NCBI GenBank assembly: GCA_027457185.1
Contig: DAIDTN010000012.1
Span: forward strand, 1 to 8,638
Length of the DNA stretch: 8,638 bases
From: Burkholderiales bacterium
GTDB lineage: Bacteria > Pseudomonadota > Gammaproteobacteria > Burkholderiales > SG8-39
Direction of reading: 5' to 3'
Of this stretch, positions 1-6,668 are shown piece after piece. The notes under the pieces were generated by a model, which did not search any database, was not told where the DNA came from, and saw nothing but the letters and a program-made list of their open reading frames with translations. The position numbers and the translations under genes are program-made. Within the stretch, counting starts at the first letter, position 1; the number at the start of each line of letters is the position of its first letter.

Positions 1-279
1 GCGCACGTCCTCGGACAGCGCCGCATCGCCATGCATCTCGCCATCGATTTCGAGCTCGGGCGCGCGCGCGCGAATCAGCGCCAGCGCCTCGCGCATTTTC
101 ACCGCGGTGGGCTGGTCACTGGTACCGAAGCTCGAATGCGACAGCAGTGCCGCCTTGGGGGTGATGCCGAAGCGGCGTATCTCCTCCGCCGCCAGCACCG
201 CCATCTCGGCTACCTGCTCCGCACCGGGGTCGAAATTGACGTAGGTGTCGCAGATGAACACCGTACGCTTGGGCAGCAG
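1..279 (-). pseudogene. maeB: In-frame continuation of maeB after the TAG (phosphotransacetylase-like domain, runs off the window)
   Basis: Reading on from the TAG at 282-280 in the same frame gives 93 uninterrupted codons to base 1. They are typical of the MaeB C-terminal domain: LLPKRTVFICDTYVNFD, then AEEIRRFGI, ALLSHSSFGTSD, and EIDGEMHGDAALSEDVR at the window edge. No frameshift is needed, so one codon separates the two halves. Against the E. coli MaeB sequence as I remember it (MNALLLP), the TAG replaces a leucine, and TTG to TAG is a single base change. The first in-frame ATG after the stop is at 204-202, inside the domain and without a convincing ribosome site, so independent translation looks unlikely. 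An automated annotation might list it as a separate partial phosphate acetyltransferase. Confidence 0.85.
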
Positions 280-2037
<1,758 letters not shown>

Positions 2038-2076
2038 GGTTTTTCCTGGGTATGAAACCTGCTATCGAAGGGTCGG

Positions 2077-2105
2077 ATTATAGTCCCGCGATAGATGGAA
2101 GGCGA
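2077..2105 (-). promoter_or_regulatory. Probable maeB promoter
   Basis: The minus strand carries a perfect TATAAT at 2082-2077. Seventeen bases upstream, 2105-2100 reads TCGCCT, only a 3/6 match to TTGACA. A start near 2070 would give a leader of about 33 bases that contains the maeB ribosome site. The -10 is convincing; the weak -35 suggests modest strength or help from an activator. Confidence 0.45.
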
Positions 2106-2183
2106 ACGCCGGCGGACGGCTTGGCGCAACAAGCCGCGACAAGCCGTGTGTTCGGTGATCGGCTGGAAATGCAGGAAAACCAT

Positions 2184-2212
2184 TCGAGCCATAGCTCGAG
2201 CGGTGTCATAAT
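2184..2212 (+). promoter_or_regulatory. Palindrome and start-adjacent -10-like box before the aminotransferase
   Basis: TCGAGC (2184-2189), a CATA spacer and GCTCGA (2194-2199) form a perfect 6-bp inverted repeat. CATAAT at 2207-2212 matches the -10 consensus in 5 of 6 bases and ends six bases before the ATG at 2219. Transcription from it would begin at or next to the start codon, giving a leaderless message, which fits the poor Shine-Dalgarno there. The palindrome would overlap the -35 position and could be an operator. This is inferred from spacing only. Confidence 0.3.
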
Positions 2213-2218
2213 GGAACC

Positions 2219-3376
2219 ATGTCGATCGCCCGCAGAATGACCGAAATCCAGCCGTTCCAGGTGATGGAAATATGGAATCGGGCAAAGGAGATGGAGGCGC
2301 AGGGCAAACATATCGTGCAGATGCAAATCGGCGAGCCCGATTTCACCGCGCCCGATCCGGTGATTGCAGCCTGTACCGAGGCATTGAAGCAGAACCCCAT
2401 CCACTACACCTCGGCACTCGGCATGCCGCTGCTGCGCCATGCGATCTCGCAGCATTACCGCGAGCGCTACCACCTGGAAGTGCCAGCCTCCCGCATTGCG
2501 GTGACTGCCGGCGCCTCGGGCGCGCTGTTGATCGCCGCCGGCGTGCTGGTCAATCCCGGCGACGAGATCCTCATGCCGGACCCGGCCTATCCGTGCAACC
2601 GCCACCTGGTGCGTTTTTTCGAGGGCCGGGTCAAAAGCATCCCGGTCGGACCGCAGACGCAGTACCAGCTAACGCGCGAATCGATCGAGTCCAACTGGTC
2701 GGAGAAAACGCGCGGCGTGCTCATCGCCTCGCCTTCCAACCCCACCGGAACCCTGATTGCGCCGGCGGAAATGCGCGCCATCATCGAGACGGTGCACGCG
2801 CGCGGCGGGGTGGCGATCGTTGACGAAATCTACCAGGGGCTCACCTATGCGAGCGGGTTTGAGAGCGCGCTCGCGCACTCGGATCGCATATTCGTGGTGA
2901 ACAGCTTTTCCAAGTACTTCAGCATGACCGGCTGGCGCCTGGGCTGGCTGGTGGCGCCGCAGGACTGTGTGCGCGAGGTCGAGACCTTCGCCCAAAACGC
3001 CTTCATCTGCCCTTCAGCGCCGGCCCAGTATGCCGGCATCGCCGCGTTTACCCCGGAGACCACCGCCATTCTGGAGCAGCGCCGCGACGAGTTCAGGCGG
3101 CGGCGAGATTATCTGGTGCCGGCTCTGCGTGAGCTCGGGTTCTCCATTCCGGTGACCCCCGAAGGGGCGTTCTACATTTACGCCGGGATCGAGCGCTTCG
3201 CTGCGGACAGCGGAAAGTTCGCCCTGGATCTCTTGGACCGAGCCGGCGTGGCGATCACCCCGGGCAAGGACTTCGGCTCGAACCAGGCAGAACGCTATGT
3301 ACGCTTCGCCTATACCCGTTCAATGAGCGATTTGCAGGAAGGGGTCCACCGGTTGCGAAAATTTCTTCGCGGCTAA
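2219..3376 (+). CDS. Pyridoxal-phosphate-dependent class I/II aminotransferase (fold type I)
   Basis: The 385-residue protein is full length for the aspartate aminotransferase superfamily. Visible landmarks in order: IGEPDF near 37-42, Tyr124 in DPAYPCNR (cofactor ring stacking region), SPSNPTG with Asn174, VDEIYQ with Asp202 and Tyr205 (cofactor pyridine nitrogen and O3'), the Schiff-base lysine Lys232 in NSFSKYFSMTGWRLGW with phosphate-binding Arg240, and Arg362 in YVRFAY, the usual substrate carboxylate-binding arginine. It transfers an amino group between an amino acid and a 2-oxo acid in the cytosol; the substrate cannot be read from sequence, and close relatives are annotated variously as aspartate, alanine or aromatic aminotransferases. 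It is divergent from maeB, which makes pyruvate, so alanine or pyruvate chemistry is possible but unproven. The ATG at 2219 lacks a good Shine-Dalgarno; ATG 2237 is an alternative start six codons in. Confidence 0.93.
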   Translation: MSIARRMTEIQPFQVMEIWNRAKEMEAQGKHIVQMQIGEPDFTAPDPVIAACTEALKQNPIHYTSALGMPLLRHAISQHYRERYHLEVPASRIAVTAGASGALLIAAGVLVNPGDEILMPDPAYPCNRHLVRFFEGRVKSIPVGPQTQYQLTRESIESNWSEKTRGVLIASPSNPTGTLIAPAEMRAIIETVHARGGVAIVDEIYQGLTYASGFESALAHSDRIFVVNSFSKYFSMTGWRLGWLVAPQDCVREVETFAQNAFICPSAPAQYAGIAAFTPETTAILEQRRDEFRRRRDYLVPALRELGFSIPVTPEGAFYIYAGIERFAADSGKFALDLLDRAGVAITPGKDFGSNQAERYVRFAYTRSMSDLQEGVHRLRKFLRG

Positions 3377-3408
3377 GCGCACAGCCCACCCGACCTCTGG
3401 GCAGGGGG

Positions 3409-3442
3409 ACGCCGTCTGCCTGCGCGGCGTCGCGCCGCGCAG
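3409..3442. terminator. GC-rich hairpin between convergent genes
   Basis: CTGCGCGGCG (3420-3429) and CGCCGCGCAG (3433-3442) form a perfect 10-bp stem with a TCG loop. An alternative stem pairs ACGCCG (3409-3414) with CGGCGT (3425-3430). It lies between the stop of the aminotransferase (3376) and the stop of the transglycosylase (3450), so it could end transcription from both sides. No T tract follows on either strand, so it is not a classic intrinsic terminator. Confidence 0.4.
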
Positions 3443-3449
3443 ACAGCCA

Positions 3450-4130
3450 CTAGGCCGGTGACTGCGGCCGGGAACGTTTGAGCATCTCTTGCATGCGCTG
3501 TTTTTCGGCCATCACTTTCTGCGCATACTGTTGGCTGTCGTCGCCGAACGCGCCCGCGTAGAGTTGCAACCCGGGCATAAGACCGCCTCCGCGGCGCACG
3601 GCATCTTTGAGAATGCGCGCACCCACCATGATGTTGGTCATGGGGTCGAACACCGAGTCGTCGCCGCCGAGCGCATCGAGCTTGTCCTGATGGTACTTGG
3701 GGATCACCTGCATCAGGCCCTTGGCACCCATGACACTCTCGGCAATCGGATTGAAGCGCGATTCGACCGCCATCACCGCCAGAATCAGCAGGGGATCCAT
3801 TCCCGTGCGATTACCAGCCTCATGCGCGGCTCCGACCAGCTGTTCGGTCGCGTCCTGCGCCACCTTATATCGGCGCGAGAGATAGACGGCGAGGGTGCGA
3901 TACTTCGGGTTCTCGGTATCGGCGGTCGGCACAAGCAGGGTAATACCCTCGTGGCGAATGGTGCCGAATGCAGCGGATGCCGGTCCGGGTTGGGCGCCCG
4001 GATCCACGACCGGTCTAGCCCCCATAAGCAGCGCGATGGCCGCGACGGCCCCAAACACGGTCAGGCCGTTGTGCAGGAATGCGGTAGTTAAAGTGTAGGT
4101 CCGCAGGGCAAACTGTTTCAGATTGTCCAT
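3450..4130 (-). CDS. Membrane-anchored lytic transglycosylase, SLT domain
   Basis: The 226-residue protein has a short basic N-terminus, a hydrophobic segment at about 23-38 (FGAVAAIALLMGA) that reads as an uncleaved signal anchor, a linker rich in Pro, Gly and Ala, and an SLT (lysozyme-like) catalytic domain at about 95-205. The catalytic glutamate is probably Glu123 in AVMAVESRFNP, followed by GAKGLMQVIP (135-144) and a YAGAFGD stretch near 191 in place of the more usual YNAG. Such enzymes cleave peptidoglycan to 1,6-anhydro-muropeptides in the periplasm. The C-terminus is polar and Lys/Arg/Gln-rich. The start is fixed by an AAGGAGGT ribosome site five bases upstream of ATG 4130. It stands alone, facing the convergent aminotransferase, behind a long structured intergenic region. 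The individual family member (MltC/E or Slt-like) cannot be assigned. Confidence 0.9.
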   Translation of the reverse strand: MDNLKQFALRTYTLTTAFLHNGLTVFGAVAAIALLMGARPVVDPGAQPGPASAAFGTIRHEGITLLVPTADTENPKYRTLAVYLSRRYKVAQDATEQLVGAAHEAGNRTGMDPLLILAVMAVESRFNPIAESVMGAKGLMQVIPKYHQDKLDALGGDDSVFDPMTNIMVGARILKDAVRRGGGLMPGLQLYAGAFGDDSQQYAQKVMAEKQRMQEMLKRSRPQSPA

Positions 4131-4133
4131 GTG

Positions 4134-4232
4134 TTACCTCCTTGCCAAAAAAAAGCCTACCAAACCAGGCCGCATCAGCTTGCTGGCTGACACAATCCTG
4201 GGCGCGCCTACCGTCATTATAAAATGCGGCAT
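4134..4232 (-). CDS. Possible 32-codon upstream ORF ending on the transglycosylase ribosome site
   Basis: ATG at 4232-4230 opens a frame of 32 codons (begins MPHFIMTVGAPR, ends VGFFLARR) that stops at TAA 4136-4134, three bases before the transglycosylase ATG. Its last two codons, AGG AGG, are the core of the downstream Shine-Dalgarno. There is no clear ribosome site in front of ATG 4232, nor in front of the internal ATG at 4217, and the peptide matches no family I recognise. It could be a leader peptide coupled to the gene, or chance. Short unsupported ORFs are common, so confidence is low. Confidence 0.15.
   Translation of the reverse strand: MPHFIMTVGAPRIVSASKLMRPGLVGFFLARR
4136..4143 (-). 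promoter_or_regulatory. Consensus ribosome binding site of the transglycosylase gene
   Basis: The minus strand reads AAGGAGGT, a full anti-16S match, with five bases (AACAC) to ATG 4130. It is the strongest ribosome site in the window. The run of eight U in the leader ends only three bases upstream. Confidence 0.85.
4147..4170 (-). terminator. Weak hairpin followed by U8 in the transglycosylase leader (attenuator-like)
   Basis: On the minus strand GCCT (4170-4167) pairs with AGGC (4158-4155) around an 8-base loop, with G-U pairs able to extend it at both ends, and is followed directly by eight T (4154-4147). This resembles a small intrinsic terminator placed immediately before the ribosome site. 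CCAGG (4201-4197) could pair with CCTGG (4169-4165), and GCCGCAT (4230-4224) with ATGCGGC (4175-4169); both compete with the terminator stem. The stem is short, so function is uncertain. Confidence 0.35.
4216..4221 (-). promoter_or_regulatory. Proximal -10 box for the transglycosylase gene
   Basis: A perfect TATAAT lies on the minus strand 85 bases before ATG 4130. No recognisable -35 is found 16-18 bases upstream and there is no TG extension, so it would need an activator or may be chance. Confidence 0.3.
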
Positions 4233-4447
4233 GCGCCGATGCTGCCCAAGTCGGCTTGCGCTCAGCGGCTCGCAGTCAAGCGAGCGTGCCTAGCACACCA
4301 CTCCCCAAGCAAATACTTCTAAAATCTAGTTACTTGAAACGGCCAGTTAAAGTGCCGTTCGAACTCTAAGAAACTGCGACCAAAGCCTAGCTCAGCTAGC
4401 AGCTGGTTTTGTGGCGGATACTGACGTGACGTAATGCAACAGGCGCT

Positions 4448-4476
4448 ATTTTATTGAATCATTTAAGTTATGTCAA
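4448..4476 (-). promoter_or_regulatory. Near-consensus sigma70 promoter reading toward the transglycosylase gene
   Basis: The minus strand has a perfect TTGACA (4476-4471), exactly 17 bases of spacer and TAAAAT (4453-4448, 5/6). This is the best promoter in the window. Transcription would begin near 4441 and run left, giving either a leader of about 310 bases for the transglycosylase or a separate RNA of about 295 nt ending at the U8 run at 4154-4147. Confidence 0.7.
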
Positions 4477-4533
4477 GAACAGCGGTAAACGAATGCTGCG
4501 ATGCAATAGAAGCGGCTTAAACCTGAAATTGAC

Positions 4534-4635
4534 GTTGCCTTAGACTTCAGGCAATCTAGTCTTGGGTTTAGGCCTGCCCAAGAAACGATCCCAGCCGCAT
4601 TACCTGCGATCCCGTGAAAGAAGCGGATAGCGCAG
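4534..4635. other. Cluster of three hairpins in the intergenic region
   Basis: Three perfect or near-perfect stems follow closely: TTGCCT (4535-4540) with AGGCAA (4549-4554); CTTGGG (4561-4566) with CCCAAG (4577-4582); and CTGCGATCC (4604-4612) with GGAT (4625-4628) plus CGCAG (4631-4635), interrupted by a 2-base AG bulge. Their sequences are not copies of one another, so this is not a REP array. They could be part of a non-coding RNA or of the 3' untranslated region of the H1-like message; the strand cannot be decided. Confidence 0.35.
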
Positions 4636-4660
4636 CCGGGAACAATTCACTCAGGGCGAA

Positions 4661-4706
4661 TGTCCGCGGTACAGCCTTCGCTTGCGCCAAGGCTGACCGC
4701 GAGACA
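4661..4706 (-). terminator. Long hairpin 12 bases after the H1-like stop codon
   Basis: TGTC (4661-4664), CGCGGT (4665-4670) and CAGCCTT (4672-4678) pair with AAGGCTG (4689-4695), ACCGCG (4696-4701) and GACA (4703-4706): 17 base pairs with one single-base bulge on each arm and a 10-base loop. It begins 12 bases downstream of the H1-like stop on the minus strand. No U tract follows, so it may stabilise the 3' end or act with Rho rather than terminate alone. Confidence 0.5.
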
Positions 4707-4718
4707 TCCTTACCTACG

Positions 4719-5072
4719 CTAAGGCCTTGAGCCTGTCGGAAAAGGCCAAGCTGCTGCTGGATTCAGGGCGGTTTTCGCCCCTGGCGTCGCCGCAGTCGAT
4801 GGAGCTACTGGAGCCACCATCGGACGTGCTGCCGGCTTCGCCGGTTTCACAGCAGGTTTAGCCTTTTTTTTTGCCGCTTTCTTTTTGGCGGCTGGCTTTT
4901 TGGCCTTTTTAGCTGGCTTTTTTTTAGCCGCTTTTTTTTTCGCAGGTTTTTTCTTGGCGGCCTTTTTCTTGGCCGCTTTCTTTTTTGCAGGCTTTTTAGC
5001 TACTGCCCTCTTTTTCTTGGCTTTTTTAGCCGGTTTTTTCGCTGCTTTCTTTGCTTTTTTCTTCGTTGCCAT
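4719..5072 (-). CDS. Histone H1-like lysine/alanine-rich DNA-binding protein
   Basis: The 117-residue protein is almost entirely Lys, Ala and Pro up to about residue 82, built from imperfect AAKKKPAKK-type units, then a Pro/Ala/Val linker (80-100) and the tail TALNPAAAWPFPTGSRP. Proteins of this composition resemble the C-terminal domain of eukaryotic H1 and are known in beta- and gammaproteobacteria (Bordetella BpH1, Pseudomonas AlgP); they bind DNA non-specifically and affect nucleoid compaction or expression. The WPFPTG tail is not repetitive and I recall similar tails on betaproteobacterial members, which supports the reading frame to the end. The start has AAGGAG seven bases upstream. 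It lies downstream of nrdA-nrdB-DUF2442 after a 126-bp spacer. No globular domain is present, and low complexity makes exact orthology unsafe. Confidence 0.85.
   Translation of the reverse strand: MATKKKAKKAAKKPAKKAKKKRAVAKKPAKKKAAKKKAAKKKPAKKKAAKKKPAKKAKKPAAKKKAAKKKAKPAVKPAKPAARPMVAPVAPSTAATPGAKTALNPAAAWPFPTGSRP
4864..5060 (-). repeat. Lys/Ala codon repeat tract with A8-A9 runs
   Basis: The coding strand of the H1-like gene repeats GCC/GCG-AAA-AAG-type units. Homopolymer runs of A include nine at 4864-4872, eight at 4918-4925 and nine at 4932-4940. Such units can expand or contract, and the runs can slip in replication or transcription. The repeats are imperfect, and their length here keeps the frame open to the conserved tail. 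Confidence 0.75.
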
Positions 5073-5131
5073 GGTAAAGCTCCTTCTTCAGGTTAAAGAA
5101 AAACAACTACTGCAATCCCGGCTACGCTAGC

Positions 5132-5183
5132 CCGGATTATCCGGTCGATCGGGGCGAACCCCGGCCAACCGAATCCATCGACC
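5132..5183. other. Nested inverted repeats between the DUF2442 and H1-like genes
   Basis: CCGGAT (5132-5137) and ATCCGG (5139-5144) form a 13-base palindrome. Beside it GGTCGAT (5143-5149) matches ATCGACC (5177-5183), enclosing CGGGG/CCCCG (5150-5154, 5159-5163) with a CGAA loop, which is UUCG on the minus strand. It starts 15 bases after the DUF2442 stop, so it could attenuate transcription into the H1-like gene; no T tract follows. GATAAT on the minus strand at 5141-5136 is a 5/6 -10 match inside the palindrome, but with no -35. Confidence 0.4.
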
Positions 5184-5198
5184 GCTCGTTCACTGGCC

Positions 5199-5447
5199 TC
5201 ATGCAGCCTTGCGCTCGAGCAGGTCACGATACAAAACAGCGGGATCGAGTTCGATCCCGCCATCCCAAACCAAGGTCATTGCTGCCGGATCGATCGCGAC
5301 GCGGCGAAACTGATCCCGGTCGCGCCACAACTTGAACGCGCCGATTTCGAGTAAATTACCGAGGAACACGCTTCCTTCCAGCCCGTCGTCGAAACGCAGC
5401 CACAGACTGTAATCGCTATCCGCCCGAACCTCGGTCAACTTACGCAT
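5199..5447 (-). CDS. DUF2442 domain-containing protein
   Basis: This 82-residue protein is the size of the DUF2442 family and shows its pattern: LWLRFDDGLEGSVFLGNLL (about 16-34), a middle segment with FKLWRD and FRRVAID, and a C-terminal TLVWDGGIELDPAVLYRDLL (58-77). DUF2442 proteins are small, partly beta-stranded and of unproven function; some are encoded beside DUF4160 proteins in what look like toxin-antitoxin pairs. No DUF4160 or other small partner is next to it here. The ATG at 5447 has GGAGG five bases upstream. It begins 36 bases after the nrdB stop on the same strand, so it is probably transcribed with nrdAB. Confidence 0.85.
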   Translation of the reverse strand: MRKLTEVRADSDYSLWLRFDDGLEGSVFLGNLLEIGAFKLWRDRDQFRRVAIDPAAMTLVWDGGIELDPAVLYRDLLERKAA

Positions 5448-5483
5448 ACCCGCCTCCGCACGATACCAACAGCATGAAGGTTT

Positions 5484-6641
5484 TTACTCCCAACTGAGCG
5501 CCCCGCCGGTCTGGTACTCAATTACGCGGGTTTCGAAAAAATTGCGCTCTTTCTTCAGATCGGTCATTTCGCTCATCCACGGGAAAGGATTGCTCGCCCC
5601 GGGATAGAGTTGTTCCACGCCGATCTGCTGGCAACGGCGATTGGCGATATAGCGCAGATATTCCTTGAACATCGGCGCGTTGAGACCGAGCACGCCGCGC
5701 GGCATGGTGTCCTCGGCGTAACGGTACTCAAGTTCGACCGCTGTTTTCATGTAGCCCTGGATCTCGTCGCGAAAGGCTGCGGTCCAGAGGTGGGGGTTTT
5801 CCATCTTGATCTGGTTGATGAGGTCGATGCCGAAATTGCAGTGCATCGATTCGTCGCGCAGGATGTACTGGTACTGCTCGGCGGCGCCGGTCATCTTGTT
5901 CTGGCGCCCCATCGCGAGAATCTGGGTGAAACCGACGTAGAAGAACAGCCCCTCCATGATGCAGGCAAACACGATAAGGCTCTTGAGTAGCTGCTGGTCG
6001 GCCTCGGGCGCCCCGGTCTTGAATGCAGGGTTCGTGAGCGTATCGATGAACGGGATCAGGAATTCGTCCTTGTCGCGAATGCTGCGAATCTCGTGATAGG
6101 CGTTAAAAACCTCGCCTTCGTCCAAGCCCAGGCTCTCGACGATGTACTGGTAGGCGTGGGTATGGATGGCCTCTTCGAAAGCCTGGCGCAGCAGATACTG
6201 ACGGCACTCCGGCGCGCTGATATGGCGGTAAGTCCCGAGCACGATGTTGTTCGCGGCGAGCGAATCGGCGGTGACGAAAAATCCAAGATTGCGCGTGATG
6301 ATGCGCCGCTCGTCCTCGGTCAGACCGTTCGGATCCTTCCAGGTGGCGATGTCGCGGCTCATGTTGATTTCCTGCGGCATCCAGTGGTTGGCGCAGGCGG
6401 AGAGATACTTTTCCCATGCCCATTTGTACTTGAACGGCACCAGCTGGTTGACGTCCGTGCGTCCGTTGATGATGCGCTTGTCCTCCACGCGGATGCGCCG
6501 CAGCTCTTCGGCGCCGGCAGCTGGCGCCTGTTGCTGCCGGGTGCCGACATTCGCCGGTGATGCGGGCATGAAACCACGCACCGCCTGCATGCCCAGGCCG
6601 GGGATCGGCGAAACTGCCACTTCGTCTTCAAAATTGAGCAT
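5484..6641 (-). CDS. nrdB: Class I ribonucleoside-diphosphate reductase, beta (radical) subunit
   Basis: NrdB holds the diiron-type cofactor and the radical that NrdA uses to reduce ribonucleoside diphosphates. Counting from the upstream ATG at 6647 (387 residues), the predicted metal ligands are Asp128 (TADSLAANN), Glu159 and His162 (FEEAIHTHAY), Glu232 (MEGLFFY), Glu266 and His269 (RDESMHCNF). Tyr166 occupies the radical position, so a tyrosyl-radical enzyme is expected, although the overall sequence resembles the Chlamydia R2 group, which has Phe there. The C-terminus ends VIEYQTGGALSWE, with Tyr378 on the electron path to NrdA. Residues 10-55 are a Pro/Ala/Gln-rich extension. Start choice: GGAG lies two bases before ATG 6647 but eight before ATG 6641, so the second ATG (MLNFEDEV) is preferred. 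It begins about 27 bases after the nrdA stop, in one operon. Confidence 0.96.
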   Translation of the reverse strand: MLNFEDEVAVSPIPGLGMQAVRGFMPASPANVGTRQQQAPAAGAEELRRIRVEDKRIINGRTDVNQLVPFKYKWAWEKYLSACANHWMPQEINMSRDIATWKDPNGLTEDERRIITRNLGFFVTADSLAANNIVLGTYRHISAPECRQYLLRQAFEEAIHTHAYQYIVESLGLDEGEVFNAYHEIRSIRDKDEFLIPFIDTLTNPAFKTGAPEADQQLLKSLIVFACIMEGLFFYVGFTQILAMGRQNKMTGAAEQYQYILRDESMHCNFGIDLINQIKMENPHLWTAAFRDEIQGYMKTAVELEYRYAEDTMPRGVLGLNAPMFKEYLRYIANRRCQQIGVEQLYPGASNPFPWMSEMTDLKKERNFFETRVIEYQTGGALSWE

Positions 6642-6647
6642 GTTCAT

Positions 6648-6653
6648 CTCTCC
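6648..6653 (-). promoter_or_regulatory. Ribosome binding site that decides the nrdB start
   Basis: GGAGAG on the minus strand directly abuts ATG 6647. The gap from GGAG is two bases to that ATG and eight bases to the in-frame ATG at 6641. Only the second distance is usual for initiation. Confidence 0.6.
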
Positions 6654-6668
6654 AGTCTTCTTGCCTAC

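Larger units (their letters stand above)
4131..4718. other. 588-bp intergenic region, lower GC, rich in inverted repeats, no convincing gene
   Basis: No frame here resembles a known protein. GC is about 43% over 4321-4560 by hand count, against roughly 60-67% in neighbouring genes. The promoter at 4476-4448 divides it. The left half would be transcribed with the transglycosylase and contains inverted repeats at 4175-4190 (TCAGC/GCTGA), 4268-4285 (GCTCGC/GCGAGC), 4338-4359 (AACGGC/GCCGTT) and 4387-4399 (CTAGCT C AGCTAG). The right half holds a second set of hairpins (4534-4706) downstream of the H1-like gene. It matches no tRNA, tmRNA, 4.5S or RNase P RNA signature that I know. Confidence 0.6.

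Noticed and set aside
4350..4400. tRNA-like pieces: GTTCGAAC resembling a T-loop and TAGCTCAG resembling a D-arm
   Set aside because: On the plus strand they are in the wrong order, and on the minus strand no T-stem, anticodon stem or acceptor stem can be paired around them.
4529..4557. TTGACG on the plus strand as a -35 box
   Set aside because: No hexamer 16-19 bases downstream resembles TATAAT (CAATCT matches only 2 of 6).
4131..4718. Mobile element remnant in the low-GC intergenic region
   Set aside because: No terminal inverted repeats, target duplications or transposase fragments were seen.
4864..5060. CRISPR-like or satellite repeat array
   Set aside because: The periodicity comes from Lys/Ala codons of the H1-like protein; there are no unique spacers.
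5199..5447. DUF2442 gene as half of a toxin-antitoxin pair
   Set aside because: No DUF4160 or other toxin-sized ORF adjoins it; the neighbours are nrdB and the H1-like gene.
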